Source: Prochlorococcus sp. scB245a_520K10
GTDB taxonomy: Bacteria > Cyanobacteriota > Cyanobacteriia > PCC-6307 > Cyanobiaceae
Length of the DNA stretch: 64,000 nt
Direction: 5' to 3'
NCBI GenBank assembly: GCA_000634515.1
Contig: JFNU01000004.1
Span: 1 to 64,000 of the forward strand
Positions 28,111 through 38,183 of the stretch are shown here, in pieces; position 1 is the stretch's first letter, and each line of letters starts with the position of its first letter. Below the pieces are notes generated by a model. That model had not been told where the DNA came from, made no database searches, and saw nothing but the letters and a program-made list of their open reading frames with translations. Made by a program: the position numbers and the translations under genes.

Positions 28111-29571
28111 TTAAGGTATTTTTAATATTGTTTCTGTATAAAGAATTGGATTTTTTTCAGGAATAGATTGTCTTATCATTTCTAGAGATTCTTCAGTTGA
28201 TATTTTTAATATATTTCTAATGAGAAAATTAAGATCTTGTAAATCAGAAAAATATTCAATTTTATTGGAATTTCCATCTTTCACATCAACTTTTGCATAA
28301 AGAAAAGCAGATTTATCTTTATTATCTTTTAGGTTAAAAAATTTTTTTGAAATTGTTTCGAGTTTTTTACCATCAATTAAATAATTGCTTATGATTTGTA
28401 AATCCCTTGATTCTATTGAATAGATATTTTCATAAGTTAATTGTTTTATTACGTCGTCTTTTTCTTCAAGAATATCTTTGGAATATATCGAGTAAATATT
28501 TTCATTTTGTTCTAAAGTATATTTGTTGAAATCTTTGATTGTTTTCAAAGTACTGAAATCAAATTGATCTTCAGCATTTTTTTCAAATGTAATAATCCAA
28601 TCTTTATTTGAATTAAGAATTAAAATGTTTTGATTTGTATCTTGATTAAACTCTTCAAACAAACTGAGTTCAAAATCATTTATTAGAGGTTTTAGATAAT
28701 TGTCTAAATTTTTTATATCACTAAAAATTAAAACTTCAGGATTATCTTCATTAATATTTTCTTGATTGAAGAGCTTATCATAAGTAGAAATATCAACATT
28801 TTTTTTATTGTTTAGTAAATATGATTTTAAAGTTAAATGTTTATTTTTTAAGTCAAATGTTGTAGCTATAGTATCCCCATTATTCTCAGTAAAAATTTCT
28901 TTATTAAAAAATATACTTTTCCCTAATTTATTTGTAAATAATATATTTTTTTCGTTTTTTAGTCCAAGGAGTTCTCCCTCATATTGAAATTTATTTTCTT
29001 TAAAATCATTTTTAGATTTAATACTATTTCTGATTAATTTTTTATCCGATGAAGCTATTATATAATTATCTTCGGTCCGATATATAGAGTTAAGGAAATT
29101 TATTTTATTTTCTCTATTAATTGGTATTATCTCATCAATCTGATCAACTTTATCAGGCAAATTTAGTATATGATCTATTGTTTTTTCTGGCTTAATTTTA
29201 AATACGAGTAAAATATCATCTTTAATCTTTTTATCATTTTCAAAAGTTGAGATCATAAATTCATTATTGTAGATATCTTCAAATTTATTGTTGCCTAGAT
29301 CTATACCTAAGTAATCTAAAATAGAATCTTTTATTAAAACGAAGTTATCTTCATTTTTTGGATTTTTATCTTTTTGATTATTATTAACAATATTAAAACT
29401 ATCTAAATTTGAAATAAATAATAATTTATTGTTTTCAGGTACATATTTTAAGATATTTAGTTGCTCAATATTTATACTTTGCTCCTTATTTTTATTAGCA
29501 GAAACTTTTTTAAAACCAAAAAAAAGTAATAAAGATAATAATATTATTATTGCTACAACTCTAAGTCGCAT
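28111..29571 (-). CDS. DUF3352-like membrane-anchored protein of unknown function
   Basis: 486 residues from ATG 29569-29571 (a TTG two codons upstream would also fit). The N-terminus is a single hydrophobic segment (VVAIIILLSLLLFFGF, about residues 5-20), so the rest is probably exported to the periplasm or thylakoid lumen or anchored there. The remaining sequence is extremely rich in Lys, Asn, Asp and Ile. It resembles cyanobacterial DUF3352 proteins by layout (signal anchor, then 'P-x-N-x-LLFISNL' opening and paired alpha/beta segments), a weak assignment. No enzymatic motif is visible. Confidence 0.72.
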   Translation of the reverse strand: MRLRVVAIIILLSLLLFFGFKKVSANKNKEQSINIEQLNILKYVPENNKLLFISNLDSFNIVNNNQKDKNPKNEDNFVLIKDSILDYLGIDLGNNKFEDIYNNEFMISTFENDKKIKDDILLVFKIKPEKTIDHILNLPDKVDQIDEIIPINRENKINFLNSIYRTEDNYIIASSDKKLIRNSIKSKNDFKENKFQYEGELLGLKNEKNILFTNKLGKSIFFNKEIFTENNGDTIATTFDLKNKHLTLKSYLLNNKKNVDISTYDKLFNQENINEDNPEVLIFSDIKNLDNYLKPLINDFELSLFEEFNQDTNQNILILNSNKDWIITFEKNAEDQFDFSTLKTIKDFNKYTLEQNENIYSIYSKDILEEKDDVIKQLTYENIYSIESRDLQIISNYLIDGKKLETISKKFFNLKDNKDKSAFLYAKVDVKDGNSNKIEYFSDLQDLNFLIRNILKISTEESLEMIRQSIPEKNPILYTETILKIP

Positions 29572-29660
29572 TATCAATGTTTATTTTTATTTTTAACAAT
29601 AAATTTCCTACTGCAACTTAATTTATTAAATTGTAAATAACACATAATTTATCCTATCAA

Positions 29661-30011
29661 TTGGGAAATTATCCAAAATCTATAAATGCTTCTAGTCTCA
29701 ATGATTGGTTTAATTCTGAGAAAGAAGATCCAGTCTTGATTGATGTTAGAGAACATTCAGAGCTTGAAATAGCTCGTTTCTCAAAAGAATTTTTACATAT
29801 ACCAATTAGTAAAGTTACATTTGAATACGTTGAAGAAATATTTGCTGGTTTATTAGACAGAGAAATTGTTGTTACCTGTCATGCAGGAATAAGAAGTTAT
29901 AACTTTTGTCAATGGTGCTTAGATAATAATATTGTGAGCGAAATATGGAATTTGGAGGAAGGTATTGATGGATGGAGTAGATATATTGACCCATTAATTC
30001 CAAGGTATTGA
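29661..30011 (+). CDS. Single-domain rhodanese-like protein
   Basis: 116 residues forming one rhodanese module: DPVLIDVREHSELEIARF in the N-terminal half and the active-site loop CHAGIRS with Cys73. Such proteins carry persulfide sulfur or reduce small oxyanions; the specific partner is unknown. Start is TTG at 29661, which sets LIDVREHSE at its usual place. Its stop is immediately adjacent to the stop of trpB on the other strand. Confidence 0.9.
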   Translation: MGNYPKSINASSLNDWFNSEKEDPVLIDVREHSELEIARFSKEFLHIPISKVTFEYVEEIFAGLLDREIVVTCHAGIRSYNFCQWCLDNNIVSEIWNLEEGIDGWSRYIDPLIPRY

Positions 30012-31256
30012 TTAAATATCTAATGAAGATGCAACAGTATTAACATCTTTGTCACCTCTCCCTGAGCAATTGATAACTATATGAGTATCTTTTTCAAGAG
30101 TAGGGCATAATTTATCTAACCAAGCAAAGGCATGCGAAGTTTCAAGTGCAGGTATAATTCCTTCAAGTTCACTAACAAGTCTCAAAGCATCTAAAGCTTC
30201 TTGATCAGTGACTGATCCATATTCTGCTCTACCTATATCTTTTAAATGGCTATGTTCAGGTCCGACTCCAGGGTAATCTAAACCTGCACTTATTGAGTGA
30301 GCTTCTTGTACTTGACCATTATCATCTTGTAAGAGAAGACTCATTGATCCATGCAAAATTCCAACTGACCCTTTAGTGATAGTTGCAGCATGTTTGTCAG
30401 TATCTACTCCGCTTCCTGCGGCTTCAACTCCAATAAGTCGTACAGAAGTTTCTTTAACAAAAGGATGGAAAAGGCCCATTGCATTTGATCCGCCTCCTAC
30501 ACAAGCAAGCAAAATATCGGGTAAAGATCCAAATGATTCCCAACATTGTTTTTTGGTTTCTTCTCCTATAACTGCATGAAAATCCCGCACAATTTTTGGG
30601 AAAGGGTGTGGGCCGGCAACAGATCCTAAAATGTAGTGTGTGGTTTCGACATTAGAAACCCAATCTCTAATGGCTTCACTAGTAGCATCCTTGAGTGTTG
30701 AAGTTCCAGAATTTACAACTTTAACTTCAGCTCCTAGAAGTTTCATTCTGAAGACGTTAAGGGATTGCCTTTTTATATCTTCAGCGCCCATATAGATAAT
30801 ACATTTCAGGCCAAATCTCGCACAAACAGTAGCAGTAGCAACTCCATGTTGACCTGCTCCAGTTTCAGCAATTATTCTTTTTTTGCCCATTCTTATTGCT
30901 AATAAAGCTTGTCCAAGGGCATTATTAATTTTGTGAGCACCAGTATGATTTAAATCTTCTCGTTTAAGCCATATTCTAGGAGTCGCTTGTTTAGTTTTGT
31001 AATGCTCAGTAAGTCTTTTGGCTTCATAAAGTGGTGTTTCTCTTCCTACGTAAGTCTTAAGTAGATGATTTAATTCTTTTACAAAAAGTTTATCTTTCCA
31101 TGCATTAGATGCAGCTTTTTCAAGCTCAAAAAGAGCAGGCATTAGCGTTTCAGGAACATATTGACCACCATATTTTCCAAATCTTCCCTCTTTGGAGGGT
31201 TGATTTAAATCTTCATTTTTATAATTTTGATCTTTGCGAGAAAATGTACTTACCAC
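30012..31256 (-). CDS. trpB: Tryptophan synthase beta chain
   Basis: 414 residues. TrpB joins indole and serine using PLP. The PLP lysine lies in [13 protein letters not shown], the phosphate-binding loop is GGGSNAMG, and the N-terminal [17 protein letters not shown] is standard. It begins at GTG 31254-31256. It is divergent from the eIF1-like gene across 47 bp. The alpha chain is not in this window. Confidence 0.98.
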   Translation of the reverse strand: MVSTFSRKDQNYKNEDLNQPSKEGRFGKYGGQYVPETLMPALFELEKAASNAWKDKLFVKELNHLLKTYVGRETPLYEAKRLTEHYKTKQATPRIWLKREDLNHTGAHKINNALGQALLAIRMGKKRIIAETGAGQHGVATATVCARFGLKCIIYMGAEDIKRQSLNVFRMKLLGAEVKVVNSGTSTLKDATSEAIRDWVSNVETTHYILGSVAGPHPFPKIVRDFHAVIGEETKKQCWESFGSLPDILLACVGGGSNAMGLFHPFVKETSVRLIGVEAAGSGVDTDKHAATITKGSVGILHGSMSLLLQDDNGQVQEAHSISAGLDYPGVGPEHSHLKDIGRAEYGSVTDQEALDALRLVSELEGIIPALETSHAFAWLDKLCPTLEKDTHIVINCSGRGDKDVNTVASSLDI

Positions 31257-31303
31257 TTTTCTATAGAATAAGTATTAACTAACTATAGATTATATTGAAA
31301 ATA

Positions 31304-31615
31304 ATGGGGAAAAAAAATTGGATCGAATTTGATAATCAAGAAAAAATATCTGAAGAAACAACTAGGGTAAATACTTTTAATAAAGGATCAAAAATAAATA
31401 TTTCAAAACAAAAAAAAGGTAAAAAGGGCAAAACTATCACTTTAATTAGAGGTTTAGGAACTGAGGATGAAATCTTATTAAAAGAACTGCTTAAAAAAAT
31501 TAAAGTTTTTTGTGGTACTGGAGGAACATTAGTAGATAGTAATATCCAGTTACAGGGTGATATGGTATCGAAATCAATTGAGTTTCTTCGTAAAGAGGGA
31601 TTTCATAATTTTTGA
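31304..31615 (+). CDS. SUI1/eIF1-like protein (YciH family)
   Basis: 103 residues from ATG 31304 (a TTG three codons upstream is the alternative). The C-terminal two-thirds is a SUI1 domain: GKTITLIRGLG, KELLKKIKVFCGTGGTLVD and LQGDMVSKSIEFLRKEG. The basic N-terminal tail (KQKKGKKGK) is typical. Bacterial members resemble eukaryotic eIF1 and can discriminate initiator tRNA and start codons. In a genome using many GTG and TTG starts this is of interest. It is followed by cysC after 41 bp. Confidence 0.9.
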   Translation: MGKKNWIEFDNQEKISEETTRVNTFNKGSKINISKQKKGKKGKTITLIRGLGTEDEILLKELLKKIKVFCGTGGTLVDSNIQLQGDMVSKSIEFLRKEGFHNF

Positions 31616-31656
31616 AGCAAGGGTTAGGATAGGTTTTTAATTTTGATGATGCAAAA

Positions 31657-32283
31657 ATGAAAGACCAAGATCAAACAAATTCAACCAATATAAAGTGGCA
31701 CAATTTAACTATTGATAGAGATCAGTTAGAGAAAATGAGAGGTCATAAAGGGATGGTCATTTGGTTTACTGGTTTATCAGGCTCTGGTAAAAGTACATTG
31801 GCCAATGCTTTAAATGAAGTTTTACACTTAGATGGTTTTTCAACTTACGTTTTGGATGGAGATAATATAAGACATGGTTTATGTAAAGATCTTGGGTTTT
31901 CGGATCAAGATAGAGAAGAAAATATAAGAAGAATAGGAGAAGTTGCGAATTTATTTATGAATGCTGGCATAATAACTATTACAGCATTCGTTTCACCATT
32001 TATTAGCGATAGAGATAAGGTGAGAAAAATTATTGGATCTAAAGATTTTATTGAAGTTTATTGTGCTGCAGATATCAAGGTTTGTGAAAACAGGGATACT
32101 AAAGGTCTTTATAAGAAAGCTCGTATCGGTGAAATTAAGGATTTTACAGGAATTTCTAGTCCATATGAAGCTCCCAATAATCCAGAAATTATTGTTGATA
32201 CCGGTTCGTTAGATTTAAAAGAATCAGTTGAAAAAGTTATAAACTATCTCAAACAAGAAAATTTTCTTAAAAAGAGTTCATAG
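31657..32283 (+). CDS. cysC: Adenylylsulfate kinase
   Basis: 208 residues. CysC phosphorylates APS to PAPS for sulfate assimilation or sulfation. The P-loop is GLSGSGKS (39-46), followed by LDGDNIRHGLCKDLGFS (substrate site) and GEVANLFMNAGI. It starts with ATG 31657 after the SUI1-like gene and converges on purE with 11 bp between. Confidence 0.97.
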   Translation: MKDQDQTNSTNIKWHNLTIDRDQLEKMRGHKGMVIWFTGLSGSGKSTLANALNEVLHLDGFSTYVLDGDNIRHGLCKDLGFSDQDREENIRRIGEVANLFMNAGIITITAFVSPFISDRDKVRKIIGSKDFIEVYCAADIKVCENRDTKGLYKKARIGEIKDFTGISSPYEAPNNPEIIVDTGSLDLKESVEKVINYLKQENFLKKSS

Positions 32284-32294
32284 AAAATATTGTT

Positions 32295-32831
32295 TCATTT
32301 ACTTTGAAGATAATTTTCAGCTCCAATAGTTGATAACTTACTATTTTTAGTTCTTACCTGTTTATGAAGATTTTCTCTAAATTTTTTTAAATTGTCTTTC
32401 ATAGATTCATCAAATAAACTGATCATCCCAATAGCTAATAATCCAGCATTTTGTCCTCCATTAATTGCAACTGTTGCTACTGGTATCCCTGAGGGCATTT
32501 GAACAATTGATAAAAGAGAGTCAATACCCTTAAGTGTCTTACTCTCCACTGGTACTCCAATTACAGGAATGCAAGTTATTGATGCTAGCATTCCTGGAAG
32601 ATGAGCAGCACCACCAGCACCGGCAATTATTACTTTTATGTTTTCTGATTCTGCATTTTTTGCATATTCCATCATTTCAATAGGTGTTCGATGGGCAGAA
32701 AGTATACAAACTTCAGTTTTTATTCCAAATTCTTTTAAAATATCAATGGTAGGTTTCAATGTTTTTAGATCTGAATCACTACCCATTACGACAGCGATTT
32801 TATAAATATCTTTAGTATTCAATTCTGACAA
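32295..32831 (-). CDS. purE: N5-carboxyaminoimidazole ribonucleotide mutase
   Basis: 178 residues. PurE rearranges N5-CAIR to CAIR in purine synthesis. The signature VMGSDSDLKTLKP, SAHRTP and the catalytic AGAGGAAHLPGM are present. Start is TTG 32829-32831, placing VVMGSDSD 14-20 residues in. It is divergent from chlM with an 89-bp shared upstream region. Confidence 0.96.
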   Translation of the reverse strand: MSELNTKDIYKIAVVMGSDSDLKTLKPTIDILKEFGIKTEVCILSAHRTPIEMMEYAKNAESENIKVIIAGAGGAAHLPGMLASITCIPVIGVPVESKTLKGIDSLLSIVQMPSGIPVATVAINGGQNAGLLAIGMISLFDESMKDNLKKFRENLHKQVRTKNSKLSTIGAENYLQSK

Positions 32832-32852
32832 AATAACAAATCAATTCTTTCC

Positions 32853-32881
32853 TATAATGGCGTGCAATTAATTTGGCGCCA
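32853..32881 (+). promoter_or_regulatory. Candidate chlM promoter element and TGGCG repeats
   Basis: A perfect -10-like hexamer TATAAT is at 32853-32858, 63 bp before the chlM ATG; no good -35 lies at standard spacing. TGGCG occurs at 32858-32862 and 32874-32878, 16 bp apart, and the second is part of the 8-bp palindrome TGGCGCCA (32874-32881), a GC-rich island in an AT-rich gap. The function is not known. Confidence 0.35.
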
Positions 32882-32920
32882 GTTAGTTAGTATAAAAAGT
32901 AGAAATTTTCAAAGAATATT

Positions 32921-33622
32921 ATGACTTCAAATAAGATTATCGAAAAAAGTGAAGTTCGGGAATATTTTAATGGTACTGGCTTTGAAAGATGGAATAAAAT
33001 TTATAGCAAGTCTGATGAAATTAATACAGTTCAGAAAAACATTAGGAAAGGACATCAAAAAACTGTAGATGATGTAGTCTCATATATCAAAAATTATCCT
33101 GAACTAACAAAAAAAAGTTATTGTGATGCAGGATGTGGTGTTGGAAGTCTATCAATACCATTACTTAGACTAGGTATAAAAGAATTACAGGTAAGCGATA
33201 TTTCTTCTGAAATGATTAAAGAAACAAAAAAACGTATTAATGATTTAGGTTTGAATCAAGGTAAAGTCAAATATGAAGTCTGTGATTTGGAAAAATTAAA
33301 AGGGTTATTTGACGTTGTAGTTTGTTTGGATGTTTTTATTCATTATCCTCAACCTGTCGCAGAGGAAATGGTCCAACATCTATGTGACTTAAGCAAAGAA
33401 AAACTTATCGTAAGCTTTGCTCCATTTACTCCAGTTCTTGCTGTTCTAAAAAATATTGGGAAATTATTTCCAGGGCCAAGTAAAACTACAAGAGCCTATA
33501 CATTGAAAGAGAAGGGAATTATTAATGCTGCTAAAGAAAAAGGATTTAACGTGGTTCAAAAGAAATTAAATCAAGCTCCTTTTTATTTTTCAAAACTAAT
33601 TGAATTCGAAAAAATTAAATAG
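32921..33622 (+). CDS. chlM: Mg-protoporphyrin IX methyltransferase
   Basis: 233 residues. ChlM uses S-adenosylmethionine to methylate the C13 propionate of Mg-protoporphyrin IX, committing it to chlorophyll. The SAM motif is DAGCGVG (69-75) with downstream VVCLDVFIHYP and the family N-terminus VREYFNGTGFERWNKIY. It starts at ATG 32921. Its stop lies 1 bp from the stop of the response-regulator gene. Confidence 0.96.
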   Translation: MTSNKIIEKSEVREYFNGTGFERWNKIYSKSDEINTVQKNIRKGHQKTVDDVVSYIKNYPELTKKSYCDAGCGVGSLSIPLLRLGIKELQVSDISSEMIKETKKRINDLGLNQGKVKYEVCDLEKLKGLFDVVVCLDVFIHYPQPVAEEMVQHLCDLSKEKLIVSFAPFTPVLAVLKNIGKLFPGPSKTTRAYTLKEKGIINAAKEKGFNVVQKKLNQAPFYFSKLIEFEKIK

Positions 33623-33623
33623 T

Positions 33624-34352
33624 CTATTTTACTAAATGATTTTCAAGTGCATAACGGACTAATTCGGTTCTGCTAGATGTGCCTGTCTTGATAAAAAGTC
33701 TACTTACATATTTTTCAACATTTCTAATGGATGTTTCAAGCTGTCTTGCAATTTCCTTGTTCATCAGTCCCTCTGCTACCAGTTGAAGCACACTTGCTTC
33801 TCTTGGAGTAAAACTAGGAAGATTTATCTTACTTTCTGAATTAGTCGGATTTTGGTCTGTGAGCATAGATTTTATTTCAGTAATTTGCTTCGCCATTTTG
33901 CTTACATCAATATCTGCGAATCTTGCTGCTTCCTTTAGTAATCGTTCTTGTCTATTAATTACATTTTTAACTCTTGCAGCTAATTCATCGGGGTCGAAAG
34001 GTTTGGAAATATAATCATCAACTCCTGCAAGATAACCTTCTGTTCTGTCTAAGGTCATTCCTTTTGCAGTCAGAAAAATAACTGGAGTTCCTCCTAATTT
34101 TTCATCTGCTCTTATTTTTTCTAATAAAGCATAACCGTTAGCTCGGGGCATCATAATATCACTAATTATCAAATCGGGAAAAATTGTTTGAGCTTTTTCC
34201 CAACCATCCTCTCCATCTACAGCAATAAATATTTCAAAGCCTTCATCTTCTAGAAATGTTTTAACAGCTGTTCTTAAACCAGGCTCATCATCAACTAATA
34301 AAATTCTTGACTTTCTTACTGGTTCATTATTTATTTGATTAATTTCATTCAT
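33624..34352 (-). CDS. NarL/LuxR-family response regulator (Ycf29-like)
   Basis: 242 residues. A receiver domain (15-130) has Asp21/Asp22 and the predicted phosphoacceptor Asp65 (DLIISDIMMP), and a LuxR/GerE helix-turn-helix occupies about 175-240 (NKEIARQLETSIRNVEKYVSRL). The linker (140-172) is helical and low complexity. It looks like the Ycf29/TctD-like regulators of cyanobacteria and red-lineage plastids, but that symbol is not certain. No histidine kinase is next to it. It is divergent from the cysteine desulfurase gene. Confidence 0.85.
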   Translation of the reverse strand: MNEINQINNEPVRKSRILLVDDEPGLRTAVKTFLEDEGFEIFIAVDGEDGWEKAQTIFPDLIISDIMMPRANGYALLEKIRADEKLGGTPVIFLTAKGMTLDRTEGYLAGVDDYISKPFDPDELAARVKNVINRQERLLKEAARFADIDVSKMAKQITEIKSMLTDQNPTNSESKINLPSFTPREASVLQLVAEGLMNKEIARQLETSIRNVEKYVSRLFIKTGTSSRTELVRYALENHLVK

Positions 34353-34411
34353 TTTTTAAATTCTTGAATTTGATTTTCTAGTAATAATGAGAATTTTATA
34401 TACTTAATAGA

Positions 34412-35557
34412 ATGCTATCAACTCCTATCCTACTAGACTATCAATCATCAACTCCTTGTTCTAAAGATGTTGTTGATTCTATGATGCCTTTTTGGAGTGA
34501 GATATTTTCTAATCCTTCAAGCAAATCTAATTTGGCGGGTATGAACGCAAGCGCTATATTGGAAGCCTCAAGAGAAAAAATAGAACAAAATTTATTTCTT
34601 AAGAATAAAAAGGTTATTTTTACAAGTGGGGCAACAGAATCTAATAATCTAGCTTTATTAGGTTTTGCAAGAAATTACCACAAAAAAACAGGTAATTATG
34701 GACATATTATTACCTTAAAAACGGAGCATAAAGCTGTACTGGAGCCCCTATACCAACTAAAAAAAGAGGGATTTATGGTTACAGAAATTACCCCGGAAAG
34801 AGATGGCATAATTTCAGAAGAACAGTTCAGAAAGAATATTAGAGAAGATACATTTATGGTTAGTGTCATGATGGCAAATAACGAAATAGGAGTTATTCAG
34901 CCTATAGAGAATATTTCAAAGATATGTAAATTGAGAGGAATAACTTTTCACTCTGATTTTGCGCAATGTTTAGGTTATGTCGAGTTAAAAAATCTTCTAT
35001 CAGATGTAAATATGATAACGATGAGTTCTCATAAAATTTATGGACCCAAAGGGATAGGACTTCTTTTGATTGATCAAGATATTACTCTTGAGCCTTTAAT
35101 TGTTGGAGGAGGGCAGGAATATGGTCTCAGATCTGGTACCTTACCTCTCCCTTTAGTAGTTGGCTTTGCTAAAGCAATAGAGATGGCAGTTTTTAATCAA
35201 AAAAATAACGCTGAGAAATTACTTTTGTGTAGAAATAACCTTTTAAAGGGTTTGTTAGAAAATAATTCTGGTTTATTAATTAATGGCTCGATTAAACAAA
35301 GATTACCTCACAATTTAAATCTGACTATATTGGATTTAAACGGAGCAAAGTTTCATAAACTTTTAAAATCTAAAATAATTTGTTCTAGTGGATCAGCATG
35401 CAGTAATGGTGAACCATCTCATGTTTTATTAGCCTTAGGTAGATCTTTTAAAGAAGCAGAATCTTCATTAAGGTTAAGTATTGGATTAAGCACTAATTCA
35501 AAAGATATAGAACAAGCGATTCATATCCTTACAAATATGATCAAATTATTACGTTAG
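34412..35557 (+). CDS. Cysteine desulfurase (NifS/IscS-like)
   Basis: 381 residues of the class V aminotransferase fold. PLP lysine is Lys208 (SSHKIYGPKG) and the persulfide cysteine is Cys330 in SSGSACSNGEPSH. The loop around the cysteine is of the IscS/NifS type, not the SufS type. It mobilises sulfur for iron-sulfur clusters or tRNA thiolation. No iscU/iscA gene is next to it, so the physiological partner is unknown. Confidence 0.94.
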   Translation: MLSTPILLDYQSSTPCSKDVVDSMMPFWSEIFSNPSSKSNLAGMNASAILEASREKIEQNLFLKNKKVIFTSGATESNNLALLGFARNYHKKTGNYGHIITLKTEHKAVLEPLYQLKKEGFMVTEITPERDGIISEEQFRKNIREDTFMVSVMMANNEIGVIQPIENISKICKLRGITFHSDFAQCLGYVELKNLLSDVNMITMSSHKIYGPKGIGLLLIDQDITLEPLIVGGGQEYGLRSGTLPLPLVVGFAKAIEMAVFNQKNNAEKLLLCRNNLLKGLLENNSGLLINGSIKQRLPHNLNLTILDLNGAKFHKLLKSKIICSSGSACSNGEPSHVLLALGRSFKEAESSLRLSIGLSTNSKDIEQAIHILTNMIKLLR

Positions 35558-35589
35558 AAATTATTTCCTCTTGAACATGTATTGTCTCC

Positions 35590-36492
35590 TTAATTTAATT
35601 GTGCAATTCTTAATTTCCCACTTCTAGCTCTTTTATTTTGTTCGACTTCTTGTTCGGAGGGAGTTATTGGTTTTTTTGTCAGGTTTTTTAGTCTTTGATC
35701 ATTCTTAAAAAAACTTTTAACTAACCTATCTTCCAGGGAATGAAAACTAATAATAGAAATAATTCCACCCGGCAGAAGCCATTCAGGGACAACTTGCAAA
35801 AATTTTTCTAATACTTCAATTTCTTTATTAACGGCAATTCTTAGTGCTTGAAATGTTCTTGTTGCTGGATGTATTTTTTTATATCTTTGTTTTGGTGGGA
35901 AGCAGCCGGCAATAGAATAAGCTAACTCTTTTGTCCCAGAATATTTCCCATTTTCCTTCAAATCTATTTTTATTTTCCTAGCAATCTTTCTTGATAATCT
36001 TTCATCTCCAAATTTATAAATTACATTAGCTAGATCTTTTTCACTTAAATTCTCAATTAATTTCTCTGCATCAACCTCAAGAAAAGGATTCATGCGCATA
36101 TCAAGTGGACCATCTTTTTGGAAACTAAATCCTCTTTTTGGGTCATCAATTTGGTTACTATTTACTCCAAGATCTGCAATCACAAAAGAAACTTTTTCTT
36201 TTGGTACAAAATCCGCAAAATTTGAAGCCTTTATATCAATCCTATCTTTAAATTCATTAAGTTTTTCTGATGCTGATTTTCTTGCGAATGGATCTTGATC
36301 AAGTCCAATTATATTTAAATCCGAATATTTTCTCAATAAGTGATAAGAGTGCCCGCCTCCGCCTAAAGTTGCGTCTATTCCTTTAAGTTGGTTGTTCTGT
36401 ATTAATGGGTAATGCTCTAATGAGGCCATAATCTCATCTGTCATAACTGATTTATGATTGAAAAAAGATGAATCAGATAGGTCAGTTTGCAT
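35590..36492 (-). CDS. rsmH: 16S rRNA (cytosine1402-N4)-methyltransferase
   Basis: 300 residues (also known as MraW). The SAM-binding N-terminal motif is GIDATLGGGGHSYHLL, followed by GLDQDPFA, and the family block RTFQALRIAVNKEIEVLEKFL and SIISFHSLEDRLVK are present. It methylates 16S rRNA in the decoding site. In many bacteria it sits in the division/cell-wall cluster; here it stands alone divergent from ndhH. Confidence 0.97.
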   Translation of the reverse strand: MQTDLSDSSFFNHKSVMTDEIMASLEHYPLIQNNQLKGIDATLGGGGHSYHLLRKYSDLNIIGLDQDPFARKSASEKLNEFKDRIDIKASNFADFVPKEKVSFVIADLGVNSNQIDDPKRGFSFQKDGPLDMRMNPFLEVDAEKLIENLSEKDLANVIYKFGDERLSRKIARKIKIDLKENGKYSGTKELAYSIAGCFPPKQRYKKIHPATRTFQALRIAVNKEIEVLEKFLQVVPEWLLPGGIISIISFHSLEDRLVKSFFKNDQRLKNLTKKPITPSEQEVEQNKRARSGKLRIAQLN

Positions 36493-36530
36493 AACTTTCG
36501 ACTAAGATTTGTTTAGAAGTTAAATTTTGA

Positions 36531-37718
36531 ATGGCTCAGCTAGAGACTAGAACAGAACCAATGGTGGTCAATTTTGGCCCTCACCATCCCTCAATGCATG
36601 GAGTTTTAAGGTTAGTTGTAACTCTTGATGGTGAGAATGTCATTGATTGTGAGCCTGTAATTGGATATTTACATAGGGGAATGGAAAAGATAGCTGAAAA
36701 TAGGACAAATGTAATGTATGTCCCTTATGTAAGCAGAATGGATTATGCAGCAGGTATGTTTTATGAAGCTATTGTAGTAAATGCTCCTGAAAGATTAGCT
36801 AATATTCCAGTTCCTAAAAGAGCTAGCTACATAAGAGTTCTTATGCTGGAACTTAATCGTATTGCTAATCATCTTTTATGGCTTGGCCCCTTTTTAGCAG
36901 ATGTAGGAGCTCAAACTCCATTTTTCTATATTTTTAGAGAAAGAGAAATGATTTATGATCTTTGGGAAGCTGCTACTGGACAAAGGCTCATAAATAATAA
37001 TTTTTTTAGGATTGGTGGTGTTGCATGTGATCTTCCATACGGATGGTTAGAAAAATGTATAGATTTTTGCGATTGGTTCGGTCCTAAGATAGATGAATAC
37101 GAAAAATTAATCACCAATAATCCAATTTTTAGAAAAAGAATTGAAGGTCTCGGAACAATACAAAGAGACCAAGCAATTAATTGGTCTTTGTCCGGGCCAA
37201 TGCTTAGAGCTTCAGGAGTTTCCTGGGATTTAAGGAAAGTCGATAGTTATGAATGTTATGACGATTTTGATTGGCAGATTGCTTCAGAAAAAGAAGGAGA
37301 TTGTTATGCGAGATATCGAGTAAGAGTTGAAGAAATGAGACAATCACTAAGCATCATTCGCCAAGCATGCAAAATGATTCCAGGAGGTCCAACAGAAAAT
37401 TTAGAAGCTCAAAGAATGGCGACTGAAGATAAGAAAAGTGAAATATTTGGTATTGACTATCAATACGTAGCTAAAAAGGTTGCTCCAACTTTTAAAATTC
37501 CCAACGGAGAATTGTATACAAGATTAGAGTCCGGTAAAGGAGAAATAGGTGTATTTATTCAAGGAAATAATGAAGTTACCCCTTGGAGATTTAAAATCAG
37601 AGCAGCTGATTTAAATAATCTGCAAATATTGCCGCATATTCTTAAAGGTGCCAAAATTGCCGATATTATGGCAATCCTTGGCTCAATAGATGTCATTATG
37701 GGATCTGTTGATAGATAA
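36531..37718 (+). CDS. ndhH: NDH-1 subunit H (49 kDa)
   Basis: 395 residues, homologous to NuoD. NdhH forms the quinone site together with NdhA and NdhK. Conserved blocks are [16 protein letters not shown] (14-29) and [13 protein letters not shown], plus the C-terminal [23 protein letters not shown]. Start ATG 36531, 38 bp from the divergent rsmH. It stands away from the other ndh genes, as is common in picocyanobacteria. Confidence 0.97.
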
Positions 37719-38180
<462 letters not shown>

Positions 38181-38183
38181 TTA

